A stretch of DNA of 64,000 nucleotides from Cephalotus follicularis (GCA_001972305.1 BDDD01001805.1:186001-250000), one strand, 5' to 3'; shown: positions 9,880 through 21,565, counted from the first letter of the stretch. Made by a program: numbers and translations. The notes: generated from the sequence alone by a model not told the origin.

Positions 9880-11640
9880 ATTTCTTTTGTAAAAACATGA
9901 AGTAAACATGACCATTCTTACCACAATTATTACAAGTTACATTTGTTATTCTTTTATGCATGATGTTTCTTTTATACAAACAAGATGATGATGTATGTCC
10001 TTATTTACTACAATGACTACAAGAGGTGATTGCATTTCTCTTATACATAGCATTTCTCTTATGAAAGCATGAAGATGATACATGTCCATATTTGCCACAA
10101 TAATTACAACAATTATTCACATTTTTCTTATTCATGACATTTTTCTTATGAAAGCAAGAAGAGGAAACATGTCCATTTTTACCACAATAATCACAAGAGA
10201 TCTTTACAATTTTCTTTTTATTATGATTTTTTTCAACCTTTTCTTTTTCTATCATTTCTTTTCTTTCAAAGAAATTTTGATAAAGCTTAACATTATTCAT
10301 TTCTTCATATCCTAGTCGCCTTATCAAATACACACCTTTGCATACCAAGAAGATTTTCAAGCTTTTCACTACTATTAGAAAACTTTGAGAAAGTTTTCTT
10401 TAATACGTCTATCTCTTCCTTAAGTTTTCTATTTTCCTTTTCTAAAAAAGCTATTTCATTTTCTAAAAGGTCTACTTCAATTTCGTTTGATTTATCTTCC
10501 TTATCCAAATTAATTGATTTTAGTTCCTTATTTTCATTTGCTAAGGTCTTGACCTTTTTCTTTAGAGATGCTATAATAGAACTATATTTTTCAACAATAA
10601 GAACAAGTTCATCGTAAGTTACCTCATCGTTTTCTTCCTTCTCTTCCTCCTCCAAATCCATCAAAGCTAATTGAGCTACTTCTTCACTTGAGTTTTCATA
10701 CGAACTAGACTCATTGCTATCGTCCCATATGGCAATCATAGATTTCTTCTTCTTCTTCTTATTCAAAAAATCCTTCTTTTTGAGTTGGGGGCAATCGCTT
10801 TTGTAGTGCCCCAGTTTGTTGCACTCAAAGCAAATGATCTCTTCTAGCTTGCTTGACTCTCCCTTTTGGTGGATCTTCTTGTTTGATTTTCCACCAAACT
10901 TCTTCTTGCTAGCTAGGAATTTCTTGAATTTTCATGTGATGAGAGCTAGCTCTTCATTTTCATCATCGTCCTCGGAGTCTTCAAGTAAGGATGATTTCAA
11001 CGCAACTATCTTCTTCTTCTTTTTCTCATTCTCCTCAGCATCGAAAGCTCATGGGTCATTAGTGACCCTAGAAGATCCTCCAAAGGAAGGATGTTGAGGT
11101 TCTTTGCTTCTTCGATTGCGGTGACCTTCGGCATCCACGATTTTGGCAAGCACCTAAGAATTTTTCTCACCATTTCACTGTTAGAGTATCCAAAGCTTGC
11201 AATGCATTAATAATGTTTGTAAATCTAGAAAACATAGATTTAATATCGTCATTCTCATTCATAGTGAACATTTCATAGTCATGAACTAACATGCTAATTT
11301 TAGCTTCTTTGACTTGATTTCTCCCTTCATAGGAGACCTAAAGTCTATCCCACATTTCTTTAGCCTAAATTCAAGACGAAATCCTATTGAAGTCATTCAA
11401 GTTTATAGCACAAATGATAATATGTTTAGCTTTGGCATTTATTTGAACTCTTCTGCTACCATCATCATTATAAGTATTCCTAGGCTTAGGAATAACATCC
11501 CCATTTTCATTCCTAATAGTAGGAAGATTTGGACCTTCAACAATGAGGTCTCACAAATTATAATCAAGGGATTGAATAAAGATAGTCATTTTTGCCTTCC
11601 AATGACTATAGTTATTGCCATAAAAAAAGGTGGTTTGGAG
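9880..11640 (-). pseudogene. copia gag with coiled coil and serial zinc knuckles (element K)
   Basis: Near 11600 on minus the N-terminus reads SHWKAKMTIFIQSLDYNLWD-like residues. 10816-10850 has a CCHC knuckle CFECNKLGHYKSDC. 10305-10766 is an acidic, Lys/Glu-rich stretch (EEEEKEENDEVTYDELVLIV) predicted to be coiled coil, then SEKLENLLGMQRCVFDKA. 9930-10200 has further knuckles CDYCGKNGHVSSSC and CNYCGKYGHVSSSC, one with an internal stop (CSHCSK) and one lacking its last Cys. This Gag layout is typical of Sireviruses. Several stops and frameshifts make it a pseudogene. Confidence 0.8.
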
Positions 11641-11652
11641 ATATTTTAACTC

Positions 11653-11671
11653 TCTCCGATGTTCAGGGGGT
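11653..11671 (-). other. Degenerate primer binding site of element K
   Basis: Minus TGAACATCGGAGAGAG lies where the primer site should be, just inside the 5' LTR, and resembles TGGTATCAGAGC only with several changes. Position rather than sequence supports the call. Confidence 0.4.
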
Positions 11672-12761
11672 TGAATTGTAGTATTTAATAAATTAATGAA
11701 ATTTTTCGTAAAATCAAATTAAGATTATGAACACAATTTATATATGCAACCAAAAGCAAATAGATAAAGTAATTAAAAAGAGTTAGAGAGTTGCAAACAC
11801 GGTTTATAGTGGTCCGGCTAACTCTTGCCTACATCCACTTTTCCCAAGGATCTCCTTGAGTTTCCACTAGTCTTTGAATAAATTTACAGGGGCTATTCGG
11901 TGCATATTTACACTTTTTTCGTGATTGACCTCAATCACTTTACAATATTTGGGTTCACTCCCCTATGGTTCACTCCCCTATTACAATCAAGGTTTACAAT
12001 GAAAGATTTGTGTTTGATGTTAAAGGTTGGATTTTACACAATATGATAGCTCTCAAAATAATATGAACAATATATGCACTAAGGCACTCTAAAAAACTTT
12101 GATATGAAATTTGATGATCTTGGTTGCTCTTGTTGTGATTGATATTGATTGATCTTTGTATTTCTTGATCTCTTGTTTTTTTCTTCTTGTTCAATGCTGA
12201 AATCTTGAGTTTATAGCCGTTTGAGAGGTAAAAGATCCGTTGGATGTGTCTTGGGCTTTGTTGCTTCAAAGACGGCGCATTAAAATGAAGTCAGTAATTG
12301 TTCCAGCCGCGCAAAGCGTCACCGGAGTGCTTCAAAGCGTTGCCGCTTATGTGACTATTGCATGTTTGAATTTGAATTGTTCTGCTCAAAGTGCTGACGG
12401 TCTTGAATTTGGCTTCGACAGTTTGACACAAACCGCTGACGGCTTGTGTAGAGCGTCGCCGCTTTGGTAAAATTGATTGGCTCCAAGAACTTATGTTTTT
12501 AACCACTGATATAAGGCCCTTAAGCGCTGGCGCCTTGGCTCAAAGCGCTGACGCTTTCCTCATAGCATCGACGGTTTGGGAAATTTCTTTGACGGTTTCA
12601 CAAAGCGCTGATGGTTACTTCTTGAGCGTCGACGCTTTGACCTGTATCTGCAATTTTTTGTTTTATCTTTGCAACATTCTATCTTTACTTGCACAAAAAG
12701 AAACTTTGTTAAATGCAAATATGTTATCATCAAAACTCGGATTGAGACATAAATGTCAACA
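11672..12761 (-). repeat. 5' LTR of element K (1,090 bp)
   Basis: Matches 5450-6629. Minus begins TGTTGACATTTATGTC (12761) and ends ACAATTCA (11672). A TATA-like box GGCTATAAACTC is at about 12207-12218. It has a small local duplication (TTCACTCCCCTA twice near 11950-11980) absent from the 3' LTR and lacks the 58-bp duplication found there. Confidence 0.85.
12316..12635 (-). repeat. Phased GCGTCGAC motif array in 5' LTR of K
   Basis: Same array as at 6081-6445: GCGTCACC (12316), GCGTTGCC (12337), then GCGCTGAC and GCGTCGAC variants to GCGTCGAC at 12626. It lies 100-420 bp upstream, on minus, of the TATA-like box at 12207-12218. Confidence 0.75.
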
Positions 12762-13046
12762 ATATAGTACATTGATTTAAAGACCATAATTAATGTATTC
12801 CACTAAGTGGTATAAGATGGGTGACAAACTAAAAAGTTTGCTATTAGATGGCAAAAGATCCTCACTCATTCACTATGTAATGACCCAAATTCCATGAAAG
12901 ATATTATGATTGCTATTGTGTATTTTGGCAGATAGTTTAAGGGACCCGTAGTATGACCCTACGCTCGGGGAGTACGGGGGTTCCGCTGCCCGGACAGAGG
13001 GCGGGGGTTCAGGGGGCAGCGCCCCTAGAAGAATTTTTTTTTAAAG

Positions 13047-13190
13047 GAGTCGACGTTTTTATTGAAGGAGTCGACGCCTTTGGTAGCAGTCGACGTCTTA
13101 ATTCTAAATGTAGACGCGATGAAGTTATATGCGTCAGTTGACCTGGGCGAAGACTCAAAGGAGTCGATGTCTTTGAGGAAGGAGTCGACG
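13047..13190 (+). repeat. Phased GAGTCGAC motif array in LTR H
   Basis: GAGTCGAC at 13047 and 13068, CAGTCGAC at 13087, a TGTAGAC variant at 13109, GAGTCGAT at 13161 and GAGTCGAC at 13182: gaps 21, 19, 22, 52, 21. About 220 bp upstream of the TATA-like box. Confidence 0.7.
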
Positions 13191-14154
13191 TCTTCGCTAC
13201 AGACAAAAGATAAAATCTGACTTTTTGGCATTTTGGGAGTAAAATTGTTTAATTGGGGACACGTGGCAGGCCAGGGGAGAATGTTAAAAGGTATTATCTG
13301 GGGATCCAACAAGTGCAACACTTGTATTGGTTAAAATTTAGTCACATGGGCTGCCAAAATTGGTAATTGAGTGTGTGAGAGGTGGGGGAGAAACTTACCC
13401 AAGAAGCCATCTCTCTATTTAATGGCAAGGAACCTTGAACTCAGTCAATTTGAGCTGAGAAAGTGAGTAATTCTGCAGAGTGTGAAGTCTAGAATTTGTG
13501 GAAAGCAATAGAGAAAGGAATTCTAAAGCTAAGGTAAGGAAATTCTTTAACCATTCTTTACAAACATCCCCTGTTTTGACAGCAGATTCTTTTATCAATA
13601 ACTTGTTCAATTCTCAATGGATTTTCAAATGGTTGGATGTAATGGAAACTTTAGAATGTCCTCTTAAACTTTTATTCTTTGAGTGTTTCAATATTCTATC
13701 GTTTTATTGATGGAATTCCAAGTTTAAAATTACTGTTCAGGCACTATTTTCTTCCTGCATTATGCAGTAGCTTATTTCTATCATATCTCACTAGTTTCTT
13801 GATGAAAAATTAAATGTCTGGATGTTTTGAAAACTTCAAGATGTCCTATTTAACTTTCATGTTTTATGCATCTCGAAATTCTGTCGAATTCTTGATGAGA
13901 ATCAAGGATTCATTTTACTGGTCAGGCCCTGTTACCTTAAGAAATTAGCCACTTTAAAAACTTCGTAGAGGATTCAATTCTCAACCAATTGTTGTGATCT
14001 TGAGCTTTCTGAACTCGTAATGATGTCTACTTTAATGTTCGTGTTTTAAGTTTTTACTGAAAAAGCCTAATTCTATATGAATTACTAGCTTTCGCAAAGT
14101 GATGCAAAACTGATTTTTATGAACCATTTGAGTCAATACTCAAATGAAAGAAAA

Positions 14155-14307
14155 GTTTATGGAATGTGCAAAGCTAAGGAGACCTTGACCCCAAGTCTTT
14201 ATGGCATGTGTAAGGATAAGGAGGCCTTGACCCAAAGTCTTTATGGCATGTGTAAGGATAAGGAGACCTTGACCCCAAGTCTTGATGGCATGAGCAAAGC
14301 AAAGGGG
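14155..14307 (+). repeat. 42-bp tandem repeat, 3.6 copies, in LTR H
   Basis: Units begin TTTATGGAATGTGCAAAG, TTTATGGCATGTGTAAGG (twice) and TTGATGGCATGAGCAAAG and end in ACCTTGACCCCAAGTC. The unit is a multiple of three so it reads as an open frame, but it lies within a non-coding LTR. Confidence 0.8.
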
Positions 14308-15240
14308 TTCATTAAAGGTTTTTAAACCACAAGTTTTATGAAAGGTTCTGGTTATGACCAGACAATGGTTTTCAATGAAAGTATGTTTTCAAGTTTGGCT
14401 GAGATATATGCCACAAGAATGTATAAACGGAAAACGTTTTGATTGTTTTCAAGTATGCTGGTTATATATACCAGAAAATGTATGATTTTAGAAATGTTCT
14501 GCTTTTATAAAACTAGAAAATGATTTCCAAAGATATTTTGAAAAGTGTGATGTTGAAACGTTTTGATAAAGATTTCCAAAGACAATGGATTTTGAAAATG
14601 ATTTATGACTATGATTCTTACTGGGCTCTTAAAAGCTCACTCCTTTCAATGTTTTGTTTTCAAACTAATCTTCCAGGAAACGTTGAACGTGAAGTTGCGA
14701 GCTTTAGAGGAAGTTCGCGAAAGAAGAGTAAGGAAAGAAAGTATATGCTATGAAGTTATGTTTTATGTCATATGTGTATCTTTTCCGCTGTGTAATGATT
14801 TATGATAGACGATGTATAGATGTGAACGTATAAAATCGAATGCTATAGTTATTGATCATACTTGAGTGTATGAGATGTTAATGGAAAAAAAAGCGAGTAT
14901 ATGATGATGTGATAAGATTACGATTTTCCGCTGTGTAAGGTTATATGATTAGTGATGTACAAATGTAAACATGATAATGAGAATATGATATTTCGAAATT
15001 GATGTTTCAAAGATGTAAGTATATGCGATCCTGTGAAGTTATTAAGTAATAATGTTAGATTTTAAATCTAAGTCAAGATTAAATGGTATGAAATGGATCG
15101 TTGAAAGATTAAATAATTTGACGGTCAAAGGTTACACCCACGTAACGCACCGATCTTCGGAGCTCGCTTTGAGCTTAAAGCGGACTCGGGTCGGGGGCGC
15201 TACATATGATCCCTAGTAGGACCTACCAGAGCAAGATCCA

Positions 15241-15476
15241 ATGGAGGAAGACTACTCAGATTCCTACGCAGACGAAGAGGATCCCTGTGCACGTTCCTAC
15301 GCATCTCGTATGACTGAATCACGGCTGAGGAGCAGGTAAGACTACTCAGTCAGACCAACCGTAGAGCCATCCCAGGTCCCTAGCAAGTCTAGGGATCAAG
15401 AAGACTTCGAGCAGACCATGAACATGAGGTTTGCAGAGATGGAGAAAGGGCTCAGAGGAGTCGAGTAGACGAAGGG
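15241..15476 (+). pseudogene. Tat gag, N-terminal part
   Basis: From an ATG at 15241 the plus strand reads MEEDYSDSYADEEDPCARSY, then RMTESRLRSR, a TAG, and RFAEMEKGLRGVE, another TAG. The acidic start and FAEMEKGLR-like coiled segment suit a Tat Gag N-terminus. Element B then interrupts it after GGATACC, and gag resumes at 58636 in a neighbouring frame. The 5' part has two stops and a frame change. Confidence 0.6.
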
Positions 15477-15481
15477 ATACC

Positions 15482-16617
15482 TGTAACGACCCAGGTCCAA
15501 TTTGGCATTTGGACTTTGGTTTTGGGCCATGGAAATTTTCTTTTCTTTTGGATAAGAAAAGTGTGGGCCTTAAGGTTTGGGATTTAAGTGGTTGGCTTCC
15601 TTTTTCTTTTGGCTTTGTTGCCTTATGCATTTTGGCGGGATGGATTTGTGTGTGCATGTGCTGGTGGCAGGTGGTGTAAGGGATTGGCAAAGTCCCATCT
15701 TGTCAAGCACGCAACCTTCGCATCTAAGGACAGTATAGCCGCAAAGTGCCGTTGTTTCCGTTGTTGTGCCAAAAGAAGTGATAGTTAAGAGAGGTGTAAG
15801 TGCTCTGTGCTTTCTTCTTTCTTCTTCTTTCCTTCTGAAGTTTTCCTTTGGTGAAGACGAGTTTTGCTTGGAGAACAAGATCCTTGAGTTCGTTGAGGTG
15901 AGCTCTTCCTTTCTTCGTCTTCTTTCCTCTGTTTGTTCGGAAATGTGCATGCCAAACCTTCCGTTTACGGTGGAGTCAGATATGGTGATGGTAATCGTGG
16001 TGCTCCATGGTGGAATGTCGAGCTTGGTGGATGGTCAGGGTGACTATCCAAGGAGCGATCATGCATGTAGGTCATATGCATGTTTTCCCTCTGTTTTTGT
16101 TACAGACTGTGCTAAGTCTGTGTTCTTTGTTCTTGTAGCCGAGGAATAGAACATTGTGGTGTGCTCTTGGATCTTAGTGCGTCTTAGGACATTTTGGTGT
16201 CCTCGGGCGTTTTGGTTCCTCGGGTATCCACCGACGCTTAGTTTGTGTTGAGGCCCAATAGCTTAGGAGTTTGTTGTCGAGGTGAAGAGTTGTAGTGCTT
16301 GGCTCCTCGGGCTCTTGGTAGATCTGGGTGTTTAGCTGAGCATGTGCGGGGCGGATGTGGGGTTCACCGGGCTTAAGTGAAACGGTGAGTTTTAGCTCCA
16401 CAGGGGTTCCTTTGAGTCCTCAGCCCTTTTTTTTCGGGATACGGCGTGGTATCGCGTGTTCCCAGCCCTGACGTTTCTGGTCGGGCTTTTGTGTTTTAGA
16501 TGCCTGGAGCCTTTTGCTCGATGATTTTGTTGTGTGGTTTGGTTTGGAGGGTTGTCGGCAGGTGTGTCATCCCCGGCAGAGCTCATTTCCCTGGGTGTTT
16601 CGGGAATGGGTCTTGTT
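15482..16617 (+). repeat. 5' LTR of element B (1,136 bp)
   Basis: Begins TGTAACGACCCAGGTCC and ends GGGTCTTGTT before the primer site. About 70 bp (15880-15950) are absent from the 3' LTR, and scattered substitutions (roughly one in nine over the last 70 bp) indicate considerable age. Unlike most LTRs here it lacks a GTCGAC array. Confidence 0.88.
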
Positions 16618-16621
16618 AGCC

Positions 16622-16633
16622 TGGTATCAGAGA
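16622..16633 (+). other. Primer binding site of element B
   Basis: TGGTATCAGAGA, four bases inside the 5' LTR, matches the initiator-Met tRNA site. Confidence 0.8.
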
Positions 16634-16813
16634 GACCGGTTTTGTGTTGTGTAAGCAGTGGGATGAAGCCCAGGCTTAGATGATGGTCTTCTGTTGTGAG
16701 AATCGTAGGAATAGTGTTTCCTTGGTTTTTATTGGTTTTCCTTGGGTTGTGCCTTGCATGTATCTCATGTAGAATCTTTTGCCTAAGTAATCCCCTAACG
16801 TTGCATGTGAAGG

Positions 16814-18100
16814 ATGATGGTACCCCGTGGTCAACCCAGTGGACGTGGTCGGGCTGGAAGTCCTGGTCGGGGAAGAGGAAGGGTGGCCTCTCCACCACGT
16901 ATGGAGCCTGAAGTTCATGCGGAACCAGGAGTGGAAGTACAGGAAGCTCAGCCTCCGATGGCAGCTGATGCTCCGGCAGCGCAGTCTGCTGCGTATGTTC
17001 CTCCTTCGACAGGTGTGGATAGTCAGTCCGATATGATACAAACGTTTTTGATGATGGCTTAAGCTTTAGGTGTTTCTAGGCCTCAGGCCTTACCGGTTGA
17101 ACGTATGCAGCGCTTAGGCGCTACGACTTTTGAAGGAATGGTCGACCCAGCAGACGCAGAGGCATGGTTGAGCTGAGTGGAAGAGATCTTTGAACATATA
17201 GGGATCATGGGCGATTCACGCATCCGTCTTGCATATTTCTTGATGCAGAGGAATGCTCGTCATTGGTGGGATGCTCTCAAGGCGAGGCATACTGACATAG
17301 CAGCGATCTCTTGGGATGTCTTTCGATGGGAGTTCTGGAAGTATTTCTATCCTTTGACGTATGTTCAGGAGAAGAGGAGGGAGTTCCTCCATCTACGCCA
17401 AGGCAACTCGTCTGTGGCAGAGTATGAGTACCGTTTCATGGAGTTATCTCATTTTGCTCCAGCACTTGTTGCAGACCAGGAAGAAATGTGTCAGAAATTT
17501 ATTGAAGGTTTGAGACCCAAGGTGAGGCATTCAACTGCTCTCATCACGTGGACTGTTTTTGGTGACTTGGTGGTGGCCGCCAAGCGTGTTGAGCAGAGTC
17601 TTGCAGACCATAGGGCTAGGCAAGACCGAGGATAAAAGCGTGTTGCTCCTCAGGCCTAGCAAGGTGAGAGTGCTCCTAGGAGTCAAGGGAGGCAAAGGAA
17701 CAGATCCTTTGGGAATTCTGGTAACTGAGGATATCGCTCGTAGACCAGGACAGATGGCCAGGGAATGTCTTCCCCATAGCCAACGTTCTCTCCAACAACC
17801 AGTGGTGCGCAACAGAGCGCAATAGCTTCTTTGCATCCGCCGAGATGGCAATAGTGTGGACAGTATCACTTTGGGAATTGCAAGTCTGATTCCCGGGTAT
17901 GCTTTTTGTATGGTCAGCCTAGACATTTTGTGAGGAATTGTCCCCAGGCTCAGCAGTTGTCAGGAGCGCTTGGTCCAGCTGCTCTTGCTAGGCAACCGAC
18001 AGGCAGAGGATCTGGACAACCAGGATAGCAGTCGGCAGGGCTGAGGACAGGATCAACAGCTTCACAAGCAGGTACCTCCAGAGCTGGTAGCAGCAGGCCG
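16814..18100 (+). pseudogene. gypsy gag (element B)
   Basis: Gag would form the particle. From ATG 16814 one frame reads MMVPRGQPSGRGRAG, a basic N-terminus, then the retrotransposon gag domain (FEHIGIMGDSRIRLAYFLMQ, RHWWDALK, FYPLTYVQEKRREFLHLRQG, EYRFMELSHFAPAL, KFIEGLRP). A CCHC-like knuckle near 17900 reads CFLYGQPRHFVRNC, with the second Cys changed (expected C-x2-C). The frame is never shifted but has stops at 17060, 17174, 17633, 17657, 17726, 17741, 17777, 17852 and 18026. Each is one C-to-T change from CAA, CGA or CAG. Confidence 0.88.
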
Positions 18101-20157
18101 ATGGGTAGACCTGCCGCAACCGCAAGAGTTTACGCTATGAACAGGGATGATGCCCTTGTAGCTCCAAACGTGGCTATAGGTATGGTTGTTATCCTTGGCA
18201 GAGATGCCATAGCTCTTTTTGATACCAGAGCCTCTTTGTCTTTTGTTGCTCATGCATTTTGCATTCATACGGAAAAGGAGTTGAGTCCTCTGGAGGAGGA
18301 GATAGTGGCTTCAGTTCCAACAGGGTGAACCTATTGGGTAGGTCGGGTGCCTAAGGCCTGTGATGTTTTGGTAGGTTAGCAAAACTTCCCAGCAGACCTT
18401 ATTCCTTTCCCCATCGAAGATTTTGATGCCATCCTGGGTATGGATTGGCTTACAACTGACAAGGCAGTGGTGGATTGTTCTCGGAGAGTTGTTTCTTTCC
18501 TGATGTCCGAAGGATCTGTTATGGAGTTGGTATGTGAACAACGCTCGTTGCCGAGCAGGATGATCTCGGCTATGGATACAAGGAAGATCTTGCATAAAGT
18601 TGGACAAGGTTTCTTGGCTCATGTGGTAGACACGAGAGTGTTCGAGCAAGAGGTAGAAAGTATTTTAGTGGTCCACGACTTCTTGGATGTTTTTTCAGAA
18701 GAGTTACCGGGGTTACCGCCTGTCAGAGCAATGGATTTTGTTATTGAGTTGGTTCCTGGTGCTTCGCCAGTGTCCCTTGCTCCGTATCGGATGGCACCAG
18801 TGGAGCTCAAGGAGTTGAAGGTATAGTTAGAGAAACTGTTAGAGAAGGGGTTTGTCAAACCCAGTAGTTCTCCTTGGGGTGCTCCAATTCTCTTTGTGAA
18901 GAAGAAGGATGGTGGTTTGCGGATGTGCATCGACTATAGGCAGCTCAACAACGTCATGGTGAGGAACAAGTATCCGTTGCCTCGGATTGATGACTTGTTT
19001 GACCAGTTGAAGGATGCCAATGTGTTTGCAAAGATTGATCTTCGCCCAGGTTATCACCAGCTGAGGATAGGGGAATAGGATATTACCAAAACGGCCTTTA
19101 GATCCCGTTATGGCCACTTTGAATTTTCAGTTATGCCGTTTGGTCTGACCAACGCGCCAGCAGCTTTCATGGAGTTAATGAACCGAGTGTTCCAACCTTA
19201 TCTGGACACCTTTGTGGTGGTGTTCATTAATGATGTTATGGTGTATTCTCGGGATGTGACCGAGCATGGCGAACACTTGAGGATTGTGCTGCAGACGTTG
19301 AGAGACCATAGGCTGTTTGCTAAGCTCAGCAAGTGTGAGTTTTGGTTGGATAAGGTAATCTTTTTGGGCCATATGATCTTGGGCCAGGGGATAGAGGTTG
19401 AGCCGAGGAAGGTGGAATCAGTTGTAGCTTGGGAACAACCAAGGAACATGTCCGAGGTCCAGAGTTTTCTTGGTTTGGCTGGCTACTACAGAAGGTTTGT
19501 CAAAGGGTTTTCCTCGATAGTCGCTCCTTTGTCAAATTTGACAAAGAAGACAATGAAGTTCGTTTGGTCAGATGGGTGTGAGAAGAGTTTCCTGGAGTTG
19601 AAGCAGAGGTTGACGTTGGTGCCAGTGCTAGTTCTCCCCTCCCCAGGAGTTGGTTTTGTGGTTTTCAGTGATGCTTCCAAGCAGGGGCTAGGTTGCGTAC
19701 TACTGCAAGAAGGCAAGGTGATAGCTTATGCTTCTTGGCAGCTGAAGGCCCCCAAGCATAACTATCCTACTCATGACCTGGAGTTGGCAGCTGTGGTCTT
19801 TGTGTTGAAGATTTGGCGCCACTACTTGTATGGAGAGGTTTGTCAGATCTTTACCGACCACCAGAGTTTAAAGTATCTGTTTTCCCAGCAGCATTTTAAC
19901 ATGAGGTAGAGAAAATGGATTGAGTTGATCAAGGACTATGATTTCACCATTGAGTATCACCAAGGCAAGGCTAATGTGGTGGCCGATGCGCTGAGCAGGA
20001 AGTCTACTCTCCCCCTGGTGCATGTTCAGAAGATCTACTTGCCGTTGTTGGAGCAGTTTAGATCTTTGGGCATGGTGTTGTCCGCGACGGACAATGGTGC
20101 AGTGGTAGCTTCTCTTCGGGTGAGGTCGGTTTTGGTGGACCAAATACGTGAGGCTCA
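18101..20157 (+). pseudogene. gypsy protease, reverse transcriptase and RNase H (element B)
   Basis: Same frame as gag. Protease: ALFDTRASLSFVAH, where the active-site DTG/DSG has become [70 protein letters not shown] and FINDVMVYS; the catalytic FIDD/YVDD pair is FIND, losing one aspartate. RNase [32 protein letters not shown] and [10 protein letters not shown]. Stops at 18326, 18377, 18824, 19076 and 19907 fit C-to-T change; 19076 is less certain because the ancestral residue varies among relatives. Interrupted by solo LTR G at 20158. Confidence 0.9.
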
Positions 20158-21452
20158 TGTCACACCCCGCCTTTCAGTTCCATTATAGACAAGCATATAT
20201 GGTGATATCAGAAATAAATATAATCCAGCATTTCATTCAAAATTTCATAAATAAGCGGAAGCATTCGTATCTGGATTATAAAACATAAGTCATCGGCACG
20301 CAGCCCATACTACGTGCGTATACAATCCATCAAATTATCCTTATACATAAGGAAAGGTAAACAATAACACGGAGTGTGAACCGTTCAATACAAATACAAA
20401 TCATAAGAATAACAACCTTAATAGAAAATAACAACTCTCCGAAAGCTCCAACAGCACCTCCCGTACGTCTTTACTTAATCTGAAATTGTAGGGGGTTAGC
20501 CGTTGTCCTCACTTGGCTAAGTAGGAAGATAATGCATGTTAAAGAATATATAAATGCAACATGTATGATATTTTATATTGAAAATAACATAATTAAGTAT
20601 TCTGATATATAAGCAACCATGCCAAGTGGCCATAGACAATACAATGCAAGAATACAACACAAGGGTACAATCAATCAGTACAGTGTCTGGGTGTCACATG
20701 TCGCTAACTCCTAGCACCAACTGTGCACCACCTATCTATCACCCCTCACTCCGGAGACGATAGATCAGGTCAATTACTACCGGTATTAGCGGGCAGTTTA
20801 ACAATCAAGTTCTGCATTGCAAACAGTTTGGGTGGATACTCTAGCCAATTCCTGGCACATAGGACCACCTCCGTAGCCAGTGATGTCTCCTATCACTCGA
20901 CTAACGGCAATAGCATAGACAAACAATTCAATCAATTCAATAGTAATATTACATATATCAATAGTATGCAATATAAGTTGTTTTCTTTAGAAACATTTAA
21001 CAGTTCAATAATCGTACATCTCATAGGAGGAAAACGATATCCAGTCCAGTAACAGTGCCTCTCAAGGAGGGAAAACAGTAATCATTTGACAATATACATT
21101 ACCATTTTGAAAACCGTAAGGAATTCATATTTGTGCTTAAAGCACTAGTTGGTTCAATCATTTGAAAATAAGGGACAATAGTGTTAATGAACACCCTAGA
21201 CAGTATATACTAATTATGACAGTAGCATATACAGCAAACAGTAAGCATAGCAATCATCCAAGGTTCAATAAAGTCATTGAATACTCTAGTTACTCTTGTA
21301 AACTCTCACAAGGAGTATACACATTGTTTAATTTCTGGAATGTAATTATATAAGGCCAGGAGTGACTATCACAGTCATCCCATATGGAGGCCAGGTTAAT
21401 TACATTCAATTGAGGCCTAAATAGGACCTATATCAGCAATTTAACCCAGGAC

Positions 21453-21565
21453 AGTAGACTGCTCTCAAGAACAGTCGGCTGCTTGGTTGAGTAGTCGACT
21501 GTTTGTTCTTAGCAGTCGACTGGTTCGTTTGAGTAGTCGACTGTCATGAAGAACAGTCGACTGCT
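21453..21565 (-). repeat. Phased AGTCGACT array 1 in LTR G
   Basis: AGTCGACT or one-base variants at 21453, 21473, 21493, 21514, 21535 and 21555: gaps 20, 20, 21, 21, 20. Intervening bases vary. This array lies downstream of the TATA-like box. Confidence 0.85.

Larger units (their letters stand above)
5450..12761 (-). mobile_element. Element K: Sirevirus-like Ty1/copia retrotransposon, pol-deleted
   Basis: On minus: 5' LTR (11672-12761), degenerate primer site, gag with coiled coil and several zinc knuckles, protease, pre-integrase domain, then a direct jump to 3' non-coding DNA with multiple polypurine tracts and the 3' LTR (5450-6629). Integrase, RT and RNase H are gone. The WVPKG motif before protease, the acidic coiled-coil Gag and the multiple polypurine tracts all point to the Sirevirus lineage. 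K interrupts MITE 2 and is itself interrupted by solo LTR J. The 5-bp TSD is not clear. Confidence 0.85.
5382..12861. mobile_element. MITE 2: inverted-repeat element split by copia element K
   Basis: The left arm (5382-5439) runs from GGATCCGTTGTCATTTGATG to TCTTATACCACTTA. The complement of 12804-12861 reads GGATCTTTTGCCATCTAATA to TCTTATACCACTTA, so the two are an imperfect inverted pair of about 58 bp. Between them lie the full copia element K and short MITE interior (5440-5449, 12762-12803). The pre-insertion MITE would be about 160-170 bp. I could not find a clear TSD around its outer ends. Confidence 0.7.
12876..15204 (+). repeat. LTR H, gypsy-type, about 2.33 kb
   Basis: Starts TGTAATGACCCAAATT and ends CGGGGGCGCTACA, typical termini of plant gypsy LTRs. 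It carries a GTCGAC array (13047-13190) and a TATA-like CTCTATTTAA at about 13409. The flanks CACTA and TATGA are not a TSD and no partner LTR is in the window. The following DNA is Tat-type gag, but the Tat 3' LTR (62570-63008) is unrelated, so H is probably a rearranged solo LTR or truncated element, not the Tat 5' LTR. Confidence 0.65.

Noticed and set aside
15766..16149. 127-aa plus ORF in the 5' LTR of B (related ORF at 57868-58284)
   Set aside because: It lies in the LTR, is repeated because the LTR is repeated, and shows no domain; length differs between copies through an indel.
16814..20157. Possible stop-codon recoding (TAG read as Gln) in element B
   Set aside because: The frame is open apart from TAG/TGA/TAA, which could suggest recoding, but three stop types occur, the protease and RT active sites are also damaged by similar transitions, and related elements have sense codons there. 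Methylation-driven decay is simpler.
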